DNA of 64,000 nucleotides from CAYTLW01 sp964438735 (lineage in GTDB: Bacteria; Myxococcota_A; UBA9042), in NCBI GenBank assembly GCA_964438735.1, contig CAYTLW010000019.1:23693-87692 (forward strand). Direction: 5' to 3'. A program made the translations under genes and the position numbers. Below, one piece after another: positions 17,845 through 26,562 of the stretch (position 1 is its first letter; the number at the start of each line of letters is the position of its first letter). The notes under the pieces were generated by a model that searched no databases, was not told where the DNA came from, and worked only from the letters and a program-made list of their open reading frames with translations.

Positions 17845-19536
17845 TCAATCCGAGGCGCCGCCGCCCATCAGATCACGCACCGGAGGGGGCACCGCGTCGA
17901 GCAGGCGCTCGCGCAGATGCCATGCGGCCTGCAGGACCGGCCGACGGCGGCGATTGTCCAGCGCCAGCGGCAGCAGTCCGTCCGACGCGTCAGGCAGCCC
18001 ACCGCCGGCCTCGTCCGTGCCCGCAGCGCCGCCGACCTGAGCCCATTGAAACAGGTCGAAGTTGCCGGCGAATGAACGCTTCTGCCAGGCATCGCGCGAG
18101 ACCGCCACCATGCCTGGCCGCCGTGCGGTCGGTCCGGCGAGGTCGGCACCATCTCGCACCTGACGGATCAGCGCGGACAGGGGGCCGAGATCCATACAAT
18201 CGGCGTCGACGAAGAGCACCACGTCGCCGCCACAGCGGGCCATGGCGACATCCAAAGAGGCCAGCGGGCGTACCCGGCCGCCGGGCACGGATATGGCTGT
18301 GGCGCGACGGGCCACTGCGATGGCCACAGAGTCGTCTACGGAGCCGAGGTCCAGGATCCACCAACGCGTGTCCACGGCGGTCACCTGCCGGCGCAGCTGG
18401 TCCACTCGACGGCCCAGGCTGTCGGCGTGGTTGCGCGTGATCACCACCACCGAGACGGCCGATCGCAGTCCGGAACCAGGTTGACGATCCAGCGTCGCCT
18501 CGCCGACCCGATCGACGAGTCCCCTCGCGGTGCGCGTTCGGTTGTCGATTGGCGTCGCCTTGGTTGCTGTAGTGGGAGTTGGTCCTGCGGCTGGCGTTGG
18601 CTGCGCGGTTGGCGTCGGAGATGGCTTTGCCTTCTTCCGGGGAGTACGTGCTGAGGTCGCTGGTCGAGCGTCCTTGGTGGACACCGATACCGGCTCGGAG
18701 GCGGGCTTGGAGGCCGCTTCACCGCTCTGCGTGTCGCCGTCCGAGCGCGGCGTCGCGGGTGAAGCGGCCGGCGGCGCTGATTCTGCGGCGTCGGCCTTGT
18801 CCGGGGTGCCCGCTGTTGCGGACTTGCTGGCCTTTCCACGGCTCGCGGGGGCTTCGACGGGCCCAGTTCGGGCCTTGTCGTTGGCCGGAGGCTTGCGGGT
18901 CGCGCCGTTGGGGCGCGCTGCAGAGGACGACCCGGGGGGAGCAATCCGCATCGGACCACCACGACGACCAGCGCCAGCGCGTACGGGCGGTGGTGCCGGT
19001 CGGGTGACTTGTCGACCACCGACCGCCGCTTCATTGGCTGCGGCCGCGCCGCGTTTGGGAACGCGCGAGGCTGTGCCAGGAGGCGCAATTCGTGGCTTCG
19101 CCGGGGCGCCGCTGGCGGATCCGGGCGGGGCGACTCGAGGTCGAGCGCCGTTGGCGTTGGTGGGGTAACGCACCGGCTGTCGTGGCGGCTCCGGGGCGGC
19201 GATCGGGCCGGTCGCGGCCGCTCGCGGCTCGGGCGAGGTCGCCGCATCGTCGGGCGCGGCCTGGGGGGTCTCCACGGCGGGCGCCGGGGCCTTCTCGGCG
19301 GGAGCGGGCGCCTCCACGGCGGGTGTCGGAGCGACTGCCACTTCGGGCTCGGCCGCCACAACCTCGCGCCGCGCAGCCCGCCTTCGCACGACCGTCGGCT
19401 GGCCGACGACCGGCTCCTTGGGGCCCGCTCGGCGCGTCGGTGCGGACTTTCGCCGCGACGGTCCGCGACGCTCTCCTGTGTCTTTGCCATTGCTATCGGG
19501 CGACGATTTGCCGCCGGGCTTGCGAACTCTGCCCAT
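17845..19536 (-). CDS. GT2-like glycosyltransferase domain protein with long Ala/Pro-rich N-terminus
   Basis: About 563 aa. Residues 1-330 are disordered Ala/Pro/Lys/Arg-rich sequence with repeated RVAPPGS/RIAPPGT units. The C-terminal about 200 residues resemble a GT-A fold: VSVVVITRNHADSLGRRVDQL, LDLGSVDDSV and VVLFVDADCMDLG, the last supplying the DxD-like nucleotide-sugar site. The domain is short and lacks a clear acceptor half, so activity is doubtful. Start ATG 19536 has GGAGACAGGACC just upstream; an in-frame ATG at 19614 is the alternative. No polysaccharide genes are adjacent. Confidence 0.68.
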   Translation of the reverse strand: MGRVRKPGGKSSPDSNGKDTGERRGPSRRKSAPTRRAGPKEPVVGQPTVVRRRAARREVVAAEPEVAVAPTPAVEAPAPAEKAPAPAVETPQAAPDDAATSPEPRAAATGPIAAPEPPRQPVRYPTNANGARPRVAPPGSASGAPAKPRIAPPGTASRVPKRGAAAANEAAVGGRQVTRPAPPPVRAGAGRRGGPMRIAPPGSSSAARPNGATRKPPANDKARTGPVEAPASRGKASKSATAGTPDKADAAESAPPAASPATPRSDGDTQSGEAASKPASEPVSVSTKDARPATSARTPRKKAKPSPTPTAQPTPAAGPTPTTATKATPIDNRTRTARGLVDRVGEATLDRQPGSGLRSAVSVVVITRNHADSLGRRVDQLRRQVTAVDTRWWILDLGSVDDSVAIAVARRATAISVPGGRVRPLASLDVAMARCGGDVVLFVDADCMDLGPLSALIRQVRDGADLAGPTARRPGMVAVSRDAWQKRSFAGNFDLFQWAQVGGAAGTDEAGGGLPDASDGLLPLALDNRRRRPVLQAAWHLRERLLDAVPPPVRDLMGGGASD

Positions 19537-19789
19537 GGTCCTGTCTCCGGGCGGCGACGGCCGGACCGAATACTCGGGCCGCCGCCAGGCGCCGGGCGTG
19601 GCCCGGTCAGCCATTCATCCTAAATTCTTCGGGTCTGGCCTGGCGGCGCCGGGGCGCCCCGCCAGCCACGGAGGATTGTGGCACAACCCGCCCGCCAAAC
19701 CCAGTGTCGAAGCGTTCAAGTGCGTAAACATGTTGGAACAAGGCGGCGCCCTCGCATTGGGCCGGCATGACGGAGCGAGCCAGGCGGGC

Positions 19790-20506
19790 TCAGCGAGCGA
19801 TATCCACGAATACAAATCGGCCCAGGTGGGACGACAGGTAGCGGCGGTTGTTCTTGAGCACGATCGTGATCCGTGTGCCCCGCCCAGCGATCTCTTCGAC
19901 GTGGATCAGGTCCACAGGGGTTGGGAAGGCGCCGGTGAGGATGTCCCGCTTGAGATTTGAATTGGGAATCTGCACGGCGGGCAGGTCGATGACGATGTGC
20001 TTGTCATCGGGCCGGTAGACATAGCCACACGCCTCACGGGCGACCTGGACAAAGATCCTGGAGCTGCTGGCGTGGTTCTGAAAGCCGACCCAGTTCAGGT
20101 CCTGCGACGTCACCTGGCAGCGTCCGCGGCGGAATCGGCCCTGGCGGCGCCGCCAGTCGGGCACCAGTCCGCTGTACTTGCGCTGCTTGTACAGCTCACC
20201 CGCCTTGTCGACAAAGACCTCGCGCGCCCGGTCGTCGCCCAGCAGGGGGAAGGGATAGCTACGCGGCGGCGCCACGAAAGCGCCCAGGCGCAGGTCCTCG
20301 GCGGCCAGCGGGGTGGCGCGATTGGCCGAACGACGCGACGGCGGCGGGGGCGGCAGGCCGCCCTTGGGCAGTGGACGGCTGGTCACGCGCGGCGTTGCGG
20401 GTGCCTTCTTCTTCTTGGCGGACGACTGGGCCAGTGTCGTGCCACAGGTCAGCGCCAGCAGACCGAGCGCAGCGCCAATGGAAATGGCGATCGATGCGCG
20501 ATCCAT
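19790..20506 (-). CDS. Secreted protein with AMIN-like domain
   Basis: About 238 aa. Signal peptide (SIAISIGAALGLLALTCGTTLAQ) with a cleavage site near residue 27, Lys/Pro-rich spacer, then a beta-rich C-terminal region (FQNHASSSRIFVQVAREACGYVY, IVIDLPAVQIPNSNLKRDI, TRITIVLKNNRRYLSSHLGRF) that resembles the AMIN domain of PilQ and amidases, which localises proteins to the septum or envelope. No catalytic domain follows. ATG 20506 opens the signal peptide cleanly; a TTG at 20539 has no ribosome site. Assignment to AMIN is by pattern only. Confidence 0.68.
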   Translation of the reverse strand: MDRASIAISIGAALGLLALTCGTTLAQSSAKKKKAPATPRVTSRPLPKGGLPPPPPSRRSANRATPLAAEDLRLGAFVAPPRSYPFPLLGDDRAREVFVDKAGELYKQRKYSGLVPDWRRRQGRFRRGRCQVTSQDLNWVGFQNHASSSRIFVQVAREACGYVYRPDDKHIVIDLPAVQIPNSNLKRDILTGAFPTPVDLIHVEEIAGRGTRITIVLKNNRRYLSSHLGRFVFVDIAR

Positions 20507-20614
20507 GGACAAGACAGGCCTCCGGCGGCGGTCGGGCAAACGAATGCATCGCCCGACAGGGTCCGCTGCGAACGAGGGTAGTACGGGCCCGTCGCGGTGT
20601 CCAAAACCGCTGGC

Positions 20615-20651
20615 AAAAACGCGACGCGGGGAGCCATGCAGGCCCCCCGCG
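20615..20651 (-). terminator. Rho-independent terminator after the 20690-21478 lipoprotein gene
   Basis: On the minus strand an 11-bp GC-rich stem (CGCGGGGGGCC with GGCTCCCCGCG, one G-U pair) and 5-base loop TGCAT are followed within a few bases by five Ts (20619-20615). This is a textbook intrinsic terminator about 40 bases past the stop. Confidence 0.78.
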
Positions 20652-20689
20652 CCGGGTGGTTCGAGTGCCGGCGAGGCCGGCGGATTCGA

Positions 20690-21478
20690 CTACTTGATGC
20701 CCTTGACCTTGAGGTTCTGGATGGCCGTGCCGGTGTGGCTGCCGACCTCGACCGAACCCACATCCAGGCCCTGTGTCTTGCGCAGGTAGACCGAGTAGGG
20801 CTCCTTGGCGCACTTGCACTGGCCGGTGATGTACTTCTTCTTGGTCATCGGGTTTTCGGTGTCCTGGTACCACTTATCGACCTCGTAGACGTCGATCTCG
20901 TCGCCATTCTCGAAGGCGACTGCGTCACCCTTGCCGTCGCACTTGTGGATGTCGGTCTCGCCGTTGGCGCAACCGCCGATCTGCAGCTCCACCGAGCCGG
21001 TGCCCAGCGACAGGTAACCCGTGGAGACCTCCTTGGCATCGATGTCGCCCAGGGGGCCTGCGGCGGCCTTCACGTCGTCCTCTTCGGCGTGCTTGTTCTT
21101 GTTCTTCTTGTCGGTGCAGGTCTGGTCGGGGTTGGCCGGGGCCGCGTAGACGACCGTACCGGGCTTGCCCACGCCGATCAGCTTGCCACCGCGGTAGACG
21201 GCGACGACGTCGATGTCGGCGCCCGGGCCGGTGCCGGTGCAGGTCTTGGTGTCGTCATAGATGACCACCCAGGTGTAACTCGAAGCGGGCGCCACGGCGT
21301 CCGCCTGGCCACCGGCGTCACCAGCGGTGTCGGTCGCGCCGGCATCGGCTTCGTCCGTGCTGCCGTCGGCGGCGATGTCCTGGTCGGAGGTGGCGTCGCC
21401 ATCGTCGCCGGTGGTCGACGAGCAGGCCGCCGAGAACATCAGCGCGGCGGCGCAGAAAATCCCAAAGTACTTCTTCAT
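20690..21478 (-). CDS. Lipoprotein with beta-rich domain, unknown function
   Basis: About 262 aa. Signal peptide with lipobox FSAACSS, short acidic TDxAD linker, then a beta-rich domain of about 200 residues: YTWVVIYDD, DIDVVAVYRGGKLIGVGK, GTGSVELQIGGC, GDEIDVYEVDKW, YSVYLRKTQG. The alternating strand pattern suggests a beta-sandwich, perhaps carbohydrate- or protein-binding, but no family is recognised. Four paired cysteines could form disulfides. GAAGGGAAG precedes ATG 21478, and a strong terminator follows, so it is probably a single-gene transcript. Confidence 0.75.
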   Translation of the reverse strand: MKKYFGIFCAAALMFSAACSSTTGDDGDATSDQDIAADGSTDEADAGATDTAGDAGGQADAVAPASSYTWVVIYDDTKTCTGTGPGADIDVVAVYRGGKLIGVGKPGTVVYAAPANPDQTCTDKKNKNKHAEEDDVKAAAGPLGDIDAKEVSTGYLSLGTGSVELQIGGCANGETDIHKCDGKGDAVAFENGDEIDVYEVDKWYQDTENPMTKKKYITGQCKCAKEPYSVYLRKTQGLDVGSVEVGSHTGTAIQNLKVKGIK

Positions 21479-21610
21479 TGTGCTTCCCTTCTCTCTTCTG
21501 AATGGGCCGCAGACCTGCACGCTCGTCAAGACTGCTGCCGTTTCTTCAACTCTTTGTCTCCGCCGCGCCCAAACGGGCTTCGGTCGGGCTGTGCCGATCC
21601 CGGCGGGTTC

Positions 21611-21628
21611 CCAGGCAACTTTGCCTGG
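21611..21628. repeat. Palindrome CCAGGCAA-ct-TTGCCTGG
   Basis: Perfect 8-bp arms separated by two bases. The dyad symmetry and spacing look like a dimeric repressor operator. It lies between two divergent genes, about 135 bases from the lipoprotein start and 270 from the AAA/TPR start. Confidence 0.55.
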
Positions 21629-21805
21629 CTGCAACCCTGTCGGGCCGTCCCCGGAACGCCGAGCGCGGGCATCATATTCGGACACTTCGGGCTGTCAATG
21701 TCGGATCCCGACAAAGTGGCGCGATCACGCATGTTTCAACGCAGGAACGCGATTGGAGTCGGCCGTGGCAGGGCCGTGGGCCCGCCAGTGAATCGCGATC
21801 CTCTC

Positions 21806-21835
21806 TTGCGCCGGCTCGTCGTTCCATTGGATAAT
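21806..21835 (+). promoter_or_regulatory. Candidate sigma-70 promoter of the AAA/TPR gene
   Basis: TTGCGC (21806-21811), 18-base spacer, GATAAT (21830-21835). Predicted start near 21842 gives a leader of about 55 bases ending in GGAGGTGGT. Confidence 0.5.
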
Positions 21836-21895
21836 GCCCGGCCTTCCAATGCCGGAGTTCCGCGCAAATGTGGACGGACCCGGAGGTGGTGGACC

Positions 21896-24733
21896 ATGCG
21901 GTGTTCGCGCTGTGATCACGAGAACGTGTCCGAGTTTCGCTTCTGCGAAGTCTGCCTGGCGCCATTGGAGAGCGATCAGACCCGCGCAGACGACGTGGTT
22001 GGCCGTTTCTTCGACGAGGCAGACCTGCTCGAGTCGAGCCCCGCGGTGTCCTCGCGCGGCATGGCGCAGCCGACCAGCTTCGAGCTGCCCTGGCTGCCCG
22101 ATCAGGACGCGTTCGAGTTCTACGGACGAGAGGCCCAGCTGGACGAGGTGGTCGCCGAGATCATCGGCAGCCTGGACTCGCGAAGAGGGCGCGCGGTGGT
22201 CGTGCGCGGCGAGATGGGCAGCGGCCGGACGCGCCTGATCGCCACCGCCCGGGATCGGGTCGTGTCCCGCTACCCGAACACGCGCTTCCTGGTCACCACC
22301 GCCCACGGCACGCATCGCCCCTACAGTCTCATCGAGCGCTTGCTGCGGCTGCGATTCGATATCCCCGAATACCTCGGCGGCACCATCGCCGGAGAGCGCT
22401 TCGAGCGCGCCGGCGAGGCCCTGTTCGGCGACCATAGCGGCGCCGAAGTTGCGCGAACCTGCGGGCCGATGCTCGGTTTTCATTTCTGGAGTGAGCACGA
22501 CATTGACTTCGAGACCCGCCAGGAGCAGACCCGGCGGGCCACCGAGGCCTTGAGCGCCCTGTGGCTGCGGGACCTGTCGGACATGCCCACCGTGGTCGTG
22601 GTCGACGACGCGGGCGAGGCGGACGAGCAGTCCATCAACTTCCTGGCCCAGTTGCTCAAGGACCTGAGCGGTCTGCCGGCGATGCTGGTGCTGGCATCGG
22701 ACGATCGCGGCGTCGAGCGCCGCCCCTGGCTCGCCGATCAGAGCGCGATCGTGCTGCCTTCGTTCAGCGAATCGGAGATGCACGCGTTGGCGGCGCGCGC
22801 GCTGGATGGCGTCCGCGGCGCCTCCGACCGGGCGCTTGGCATCCTGGTCGAAGCGGCCAACGGCAGGCCTGGGGCCCTGTTGGGCGCTCTGGAGGGGTTG
22901 GCTCACGCCGACGCCATCAGCCAGAAGAAGGGCGCCTGGAAGCTGGATGCATCCCTTCTGGAGACCCTGATCTACAAGGGTCGTCTGCGGACCGAACGAG
23001 GCGGACGCTTCGACGATCTGAGCGAAGACGAGCTGCTGGTCGCCCGCCTGGGCGCCGTCTTCGGCCCCCGCTTCTGGCTGGGCGGCGTGACCGCCCTGAT
23101 GCGCATGGCCGCCGATCGGGCGCGTTCGGTGGACGAGTTCGGCCGCGATGGCGTGCCGACGATGATCATCGACGCCTGCGCCGCGTTGGTCGAACGCAGG
23201 TTGCTGGTCCGCGAGCACTCCTCGCTGTTGCCGCACGAGGCCTGCTACCGCTTCATCGAAGAAGCCGACGTGGCCAAGCTGCACGATCTGCACGACAAGG
23301 ACGAGCTGCGCCAGCTCTCTCACCGCGCCGCGGTCTGGCTCGACCTGGTCGGCCGCCACCGCTCTCGCGAGCTGGCTGCGACGGCCGCTCCGCTCTGGCT
23401 GGCCGCTGGTGAACGCAACCACGCGGCCCATCTCTACCTGCACGCCGGCCAGATGGCTTTCGAGGAGCTGCGCCACGACGATGCGCGTCGGGACCTGGAA
23501 CGCGCTCGCGAACTGGCGCCCGATGTGGCCTCCGCGGTGCACCTCTTCAGCCTGCTGGCGCTGGGCCGTTTGGCCGAGCACGACGGCCGCAACGACGAGG
23601 CAGAGCAGCGCTATCGCGACGTGTTGGGCCTCGCCTGGAGCTATCGCGCCCGCGGCCAGGGCGCCACGGCGTTGTTCCGTCTTGGCCGGCTGTTCCGCAC
23701 CCGCGGCAAGATCACCCAGGCGCTCGATCACCTGGTCCCGGCGATGAAGCTCTTCGAAGCCGTGGGCGATCTCAAGGGCGTGGCTTCCTGCTGTGATGAT
23801 ATCGGTCGAGGCTACTGGCTGGCCGGCAACATGAAGCCGGCGCTGCGCTTCCTGCAGCAGGCTGCCCAATACCGGGAGCGGCTGGGCGATCGCCACGGCG
23901 TGGCGTCCACGCTGACCAACATGGCCGTGCTCGCCATGAGCTCCGGCCAGCTGGAGACGGCGCGCAACACCATCACCCGGGCCATCGACATCCGGCGCCA
24001 GGCCAAAGAGGTGCATGGACTGGTCGAGTCGCTGAACGTGCTGGGCATCTTGTACATGTCCTCCGGCGAGACCGAGTCTGCGGTCGCCTCCATGGAGGAG
24101 GCCTACGACCTCAGCAAACGCGTCGGCAACCGTCGCCTCCAGGCCACGCTGCAGAACAACCTGGGCGAGGTCCTGTTGAGTACAGGCCGGCTCGAGGAGT
24201 CCGAATCGCTGCTCTACAAAGCGGTCGAGGGCGCCGGGCGCCTGGACGATCACAACCTGCTCTCGGATGCGGCCCGCAACCTGGCCCTGACCGCCCGCCA
24301 GCGGGATGACGGGGAGCGCGCCCTGACATGGGCCCGTCGCAGCGTCGCCGCGGCCCAGTTGAGCGACGTGACGCGGGTGAAGGCCGCAGCCATCGGCACG
24401 CTGGGCGAAGTGCTCTCCGATGCCGACGATGTGGACGCCGCAGGCGCGGCGTTTGGGCGGGCCGCCCAGCTGTGGACCGAAGCCAACGACCGCGGCGCGC
24501 TGACCGCGTGTTTGCAGACCCACGCTGCATTCCTGGTCCGAATCGGCGACTCCGACGCGGCCAATCGCCTGCTGGCGCGGGTCGACAAGCTGCAGCGCGG
24601 CCCCAAGAAGCGTCCGCCCAGCGGCGGCGCCAGGATCACCGGCAAGGTCCAGGCCATTCGGCGTTCCAACGCGACATCGAGATCAGGGCCGGACCTGCCC
24701 GAGTCGGGCGAGAGCCAGGATACCCCTTCTTGA
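21896..24733 (+). CDS. Zinc-ribbon / AAA-type NTPase / TPR regulatory protein
   Basis: About 945 aa. A zinc ribbon opens the protein (Cys3, 6, 17, 20). An ATPase module of the AAA-16/ORC1-like kind follows: FYGREAQLDEVV (about 75-86), P-loop GEMGSGRT (about 105-112), Walker B-like VVVVDDAG. The P-loop lysine is replaced by arginine, so ATP hydrolysis may be weak or absent. The second half (about 500-900) is helical repeats with TPR character (ALFRLGRLFRTRGKITQALDHL, TLTNMAVLAMSSGQLETARN, TLQNNLGEVLLSTGRLEESE). Architecture resembles MalT-like or kinase-associated signalling ATPases, without a DNA-binding or kinase domain. ATG 21896 has an excellent ribosome site. Confidence 0.85.
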   Translation: MRCSRCDHENVSEFRFCEVCLAPLESDQTRADDVVGRFFDEADLLESSPAVSSRGMAQPTSFELPWLPDQDAFEFYGREAQLDEVVAEIIGSLDSRRGRAVVVRGEMGSGRTRLIATARDRVVSRYPNTRFLVTTAHGTHRPYSLIERLLRLRFDIPEYLGGTIAGERFERAGEALFGDHSGAEVARTCGPMLGFHFWSEHDIDFETRQEQTRRATEALSALWLRDLSDMPTVVVVDDAGEADEQSINFLAQLLKDLSGLPAMLVLASDDRGVERRPWLADQSAIVLPSFSESEMHALAARALDGVRGASDRALGILVEAANGRPGALLGALEGLAHADAISQKKGAWKLDASLLETLIYKGRLRTERGGRFDDLSEDELLVARLGAVFGPRFWLGGVTALMRMAADRARSVDEFGRDGVPTMIIDACAALVERRLLVREHSSLLPHEACYRFIEEADVAKLHDLHDKDELRQLSHRAAVWLDLVGRHRSRELAATAAPLWLAAGERNHAAHLYLHAGQMAFEELRHDDARRDLERARELAPDVASAVHLFSLLALGRLAEHDGRNDEAEQRYRDVLGLAWSYRARGQGATALFRLGRLFRTRGKITQALDHLVPAMKLFEAVGDLKGVASCCDDIGRGYWLAGNMKPALRFLQQAAQYRERLGDRHGVASTLTNMAVLAMSSGQLETARNTITRAIDIRRQAKEVHGLVESLNVLGILYMSSGETESAVASMEEAYDLSKRVGNRRLQATLQNNLGEVLLSTGRLEESESLLYKAVEGAGRLDDHNLLSDAARNLALTARQRDDGERALTWARRSVAAAQLSDVTRVKAAAIGTLGEVLSDADDVDAAGAAFGRAAQLWTEANDRGALTACLQTHAAFLVRIGDSDAANRLLARVDKLQRGPKKRPPSGGARITGKVQAIRRSNATSRSGPDLPESGESQDTPS

Positions 24734-24758
24734 TAATTGCGTTTTTCGCGATTTCAAT
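24730..24758 (+). promoter_or_regulatory. Candidate promoter of the sigma factor gene
   Basis: TTGATA (24730-24735), 17-base spacer, TTCAAT (24753-24758), overlapping the stop of the preceding gene. Five and four of six bases match consensus. It lies in an AT-richer stretch about 165 bases upstream of the coding start. Confidence 0.35.
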
Positions 24759-24929
24759 CCGGCGTCATGTCGGAAAACGTGCCAGTGACATAAATGTCCG
24801 GCGGCGCCCGATGCAGCGCCGTTTCGCAAATGTGGCGATGCGTCCAACATTTCGGGATCAAGTGAATAATCTCTGAGGCCACTCGTTTGGCCGCGACCTT
24901 GCACTACCTCCCGTCGCCAGGAGGTGCCT

Positions 24930-26534
24930 ATGCCATCGGTTGCACGCAACGAGAAGAGCCAAGCCAAACCGGCCACGGTTCGGCGGATCAAACCCCTCGC
25001 AGCGCGCCCGGGATTTCGCGATCCCGTCGCATTGAACGTGAGCCCGCAGGGCATTGTTGCCCGCCGCGATCGTTCCGCAGACGACGAAAAGAAGCCGCGT
25101 GAGCGGCGCGAGGTCGTCGATCCCACGGTGCTTTACCTGCAGGGCATTGGCCGCGTCTCGCTGCTGACCCGCGAAGGAGAGGCGGAGATTGCCGCGCGCA
25201 TGGAGTCGGCGTCGGCTGAGATCCTGGACATGTTGGAGTGCTGCAAGCTGTCACGACCCTACCTGCGCGAGCTGCCCGCGCTCATGGTGGACGACATCGA
25301 CCTGCTCAAGGAGTGGACCACCCCGCACGACTGGCGCGATCGGGATGCGCGCATCACCACCCTGGCACGTGCCGAGCGTTTCGCACGCCGCGCGGCCGAT
25401 CTGGACAACAACATCGACGAGGCGGCCGCCGGCCGCGGCGACCCGGAAGCGTTGGGCGACCCCCAGCACCAGGCGCGTCGATCCAAGTTCCGCGTGTTCT
25501 ACGAAGATCGCGTGGGCGAGCGGCTGATTCGCCGGGCCCAGAAGGAATTCGAAGAGGCCACGCGGGCTGCAGCGCGCGCCGCGCTCGACCTGCGCGACGC
25601 CCTGACCGATGCCGAGATGGACGACGCTGCTTTCGAGAAGCTCGACCTGGCCGTCGCCGGTCGGCGCGCCCGCAGCGACCGGGCCCGCAAGCGCAAGGCC
25701 GTGGCCATCGCCGCCATCGCCGCCAAAGAGGCCGCCGAAGCGTGGGGCGGAGAGGGTTGCGAGGCCGCGCGCGCCATGCGCCGGCTGCGTTGCTGCGAGC
25801 GGATCATCGACGAGACCCGCAGCGTGATGATCCAGGCCAACCTGCGCCTGGTGGTGTCCATCGCCAAGCGCTACATGAACCGCGGCCTGCATCTGCTGGA
25901 CCTGGTCCAGGAGGGCAACATCGGCTTGATCAAAGCCGTCGAGAAGTTCGAGTGGCAGCGTGGCCACAAGTTCTCGACCTACGCCACCTGGTGGATTCGC
26001 CAGGCGATCACCCGCAGCATCGCCGACTATGGCCGCACGATCCGCATCCCGGTGCACCTGATCGAGGCCCTCAATCGGATCATGCGCGAGCGGGCGAAGC
26101 TGGAGCAGAAGCTGGGTCGGGAGCCGAGCGTCGACGAGATCGCCAAGGTGACCGAGCACTCTGTCGAGCAGATCGAGCACATCCTGAAGATGGTCCGCAC
26201 GCCCCTGTCCCTGGACGCCACCGTTGGCGAGGATGAGGACGCCAAGCTGGCCAACTTCATCGAGGATCCCAACGGCGTGCGGCCACTGGAGGAGTGCCTC
26301 AAGGCGGATCTGGCGCACCAGACCCGGCGCATGCTCACCCGTCTGCAGCCGCGCGAAGAGGCCGTGCTGCGGCTGCGCTTCGGCATCGGCAGCGGCCAGA
26401 CCATGACCCTGGAGCAGGTCGGCCAGCTCTTCCAGCTGACCCGCGAGCGCATCCGGCAGATCGAGACCGGCGCCCTGAAGAAGCTGCGCACGGCGCCCTG
26501 CCGCGACACGATGGCCTACTACCTCGAAGGCTGA
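24930..26534 (+). CDS. RNA polymerase sigma factor, RpoD/SigA family (group 1 or 2)
   Basis: About 534 aa. Region 1.2 (DPTVLYLQGIGRVSLLTREGEAEIAARM, from about 64), a non-conserved charged insert (about 110-290), region 2 (NLRLVVSIAKRYMNRGLHLLDLVQEG, FSTYATWWIRQAITRSIADYGRTIRIPVH, from about 303), region 3 and region 4 (LRLRFGIGSGQTMTLEQVGQLFQLTRERIRQIETGALKKLR). Region 1.1 is missing and the N-terminus is short and basic. It may be the housekeeping factor or a primary-like paralogue; sequence alone does not decide. ATG 24930 follows CAGGAGGTGCCT, a near-perfect ribosome site. Confidence 0.9.
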   Translation: MPSVARNEKSQAKPATVRRIKPLAARPGFRDPVALNVSPQGIVARRDRSADDEKKPRERREVVDPTVLYLQGIGRVSLLTREGEAEIAARMESASAEILDMLECCKLSRPYLRELPALMVDDIDLLKEWTTPHDWRDRDARITTLARAERFARRAADLDNNIDEAAAGRGDPEALGDPQHQARRSKFRVFYEDRVGERLIRRAQKEFEEATRAAARAALDLRDALTDAEMDDAAFEKLDLAVAGRRARSDRARKRKAVAIAAIAAKEAAEAWGGEGCEAARAMRRLRCCERIIDETRSVMIQANLRLVVSIAKRYMNRGLHLLDLVQEGNIGLIKAVEKFEWQRGHKFSTYATWWIRQAITRSIADYGRTIRIPVHLIEALNRIMRERAKLEQKLGREPSVDEIAKVTEHSVEQIEHILKMVRTPLSLDATVGEDEDAKLANFIEDPNGVRPLEECLKADLAHQTRRMLTRLQPREEAVLRLRFGIGSGQTMTLEQVGQLFQLTRERIRQIETGALKKLRTAPCRDTMAYYLEG

Positions 26535-26562
26535 ATCGGCATCGGCGGCGACAGCACGTCAC

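Larger units (their letters stand above)
21479..21895 (+). other. 417-base intergenic region between divergent genes
   Basis: No plausible coding sequence. It holds an 18-base near-perfect palindrome (21611-21628), a small GTCGG/CCGAC inverted repeat (21700-21712), a sigma-70-like promoter for the AAA/TPR gene (21806-21835), and the GGAGGTGGT ribosome site before ATG 21896. It is the longest non-coding stretch in the window and the natural place for regulatory input to both genes. Confidence 0.7.

Noticed and set aside
21725..24523. Long minus-strand open frame (932 codons) opposite the AAA/TPR gene
   Set aside because: No recognisable motifs; Gln/Gly/His/Arg-rich composition typical of shadow frames. 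The plus strand has a zinc ribbon, P-loop and a strong ribosome site.
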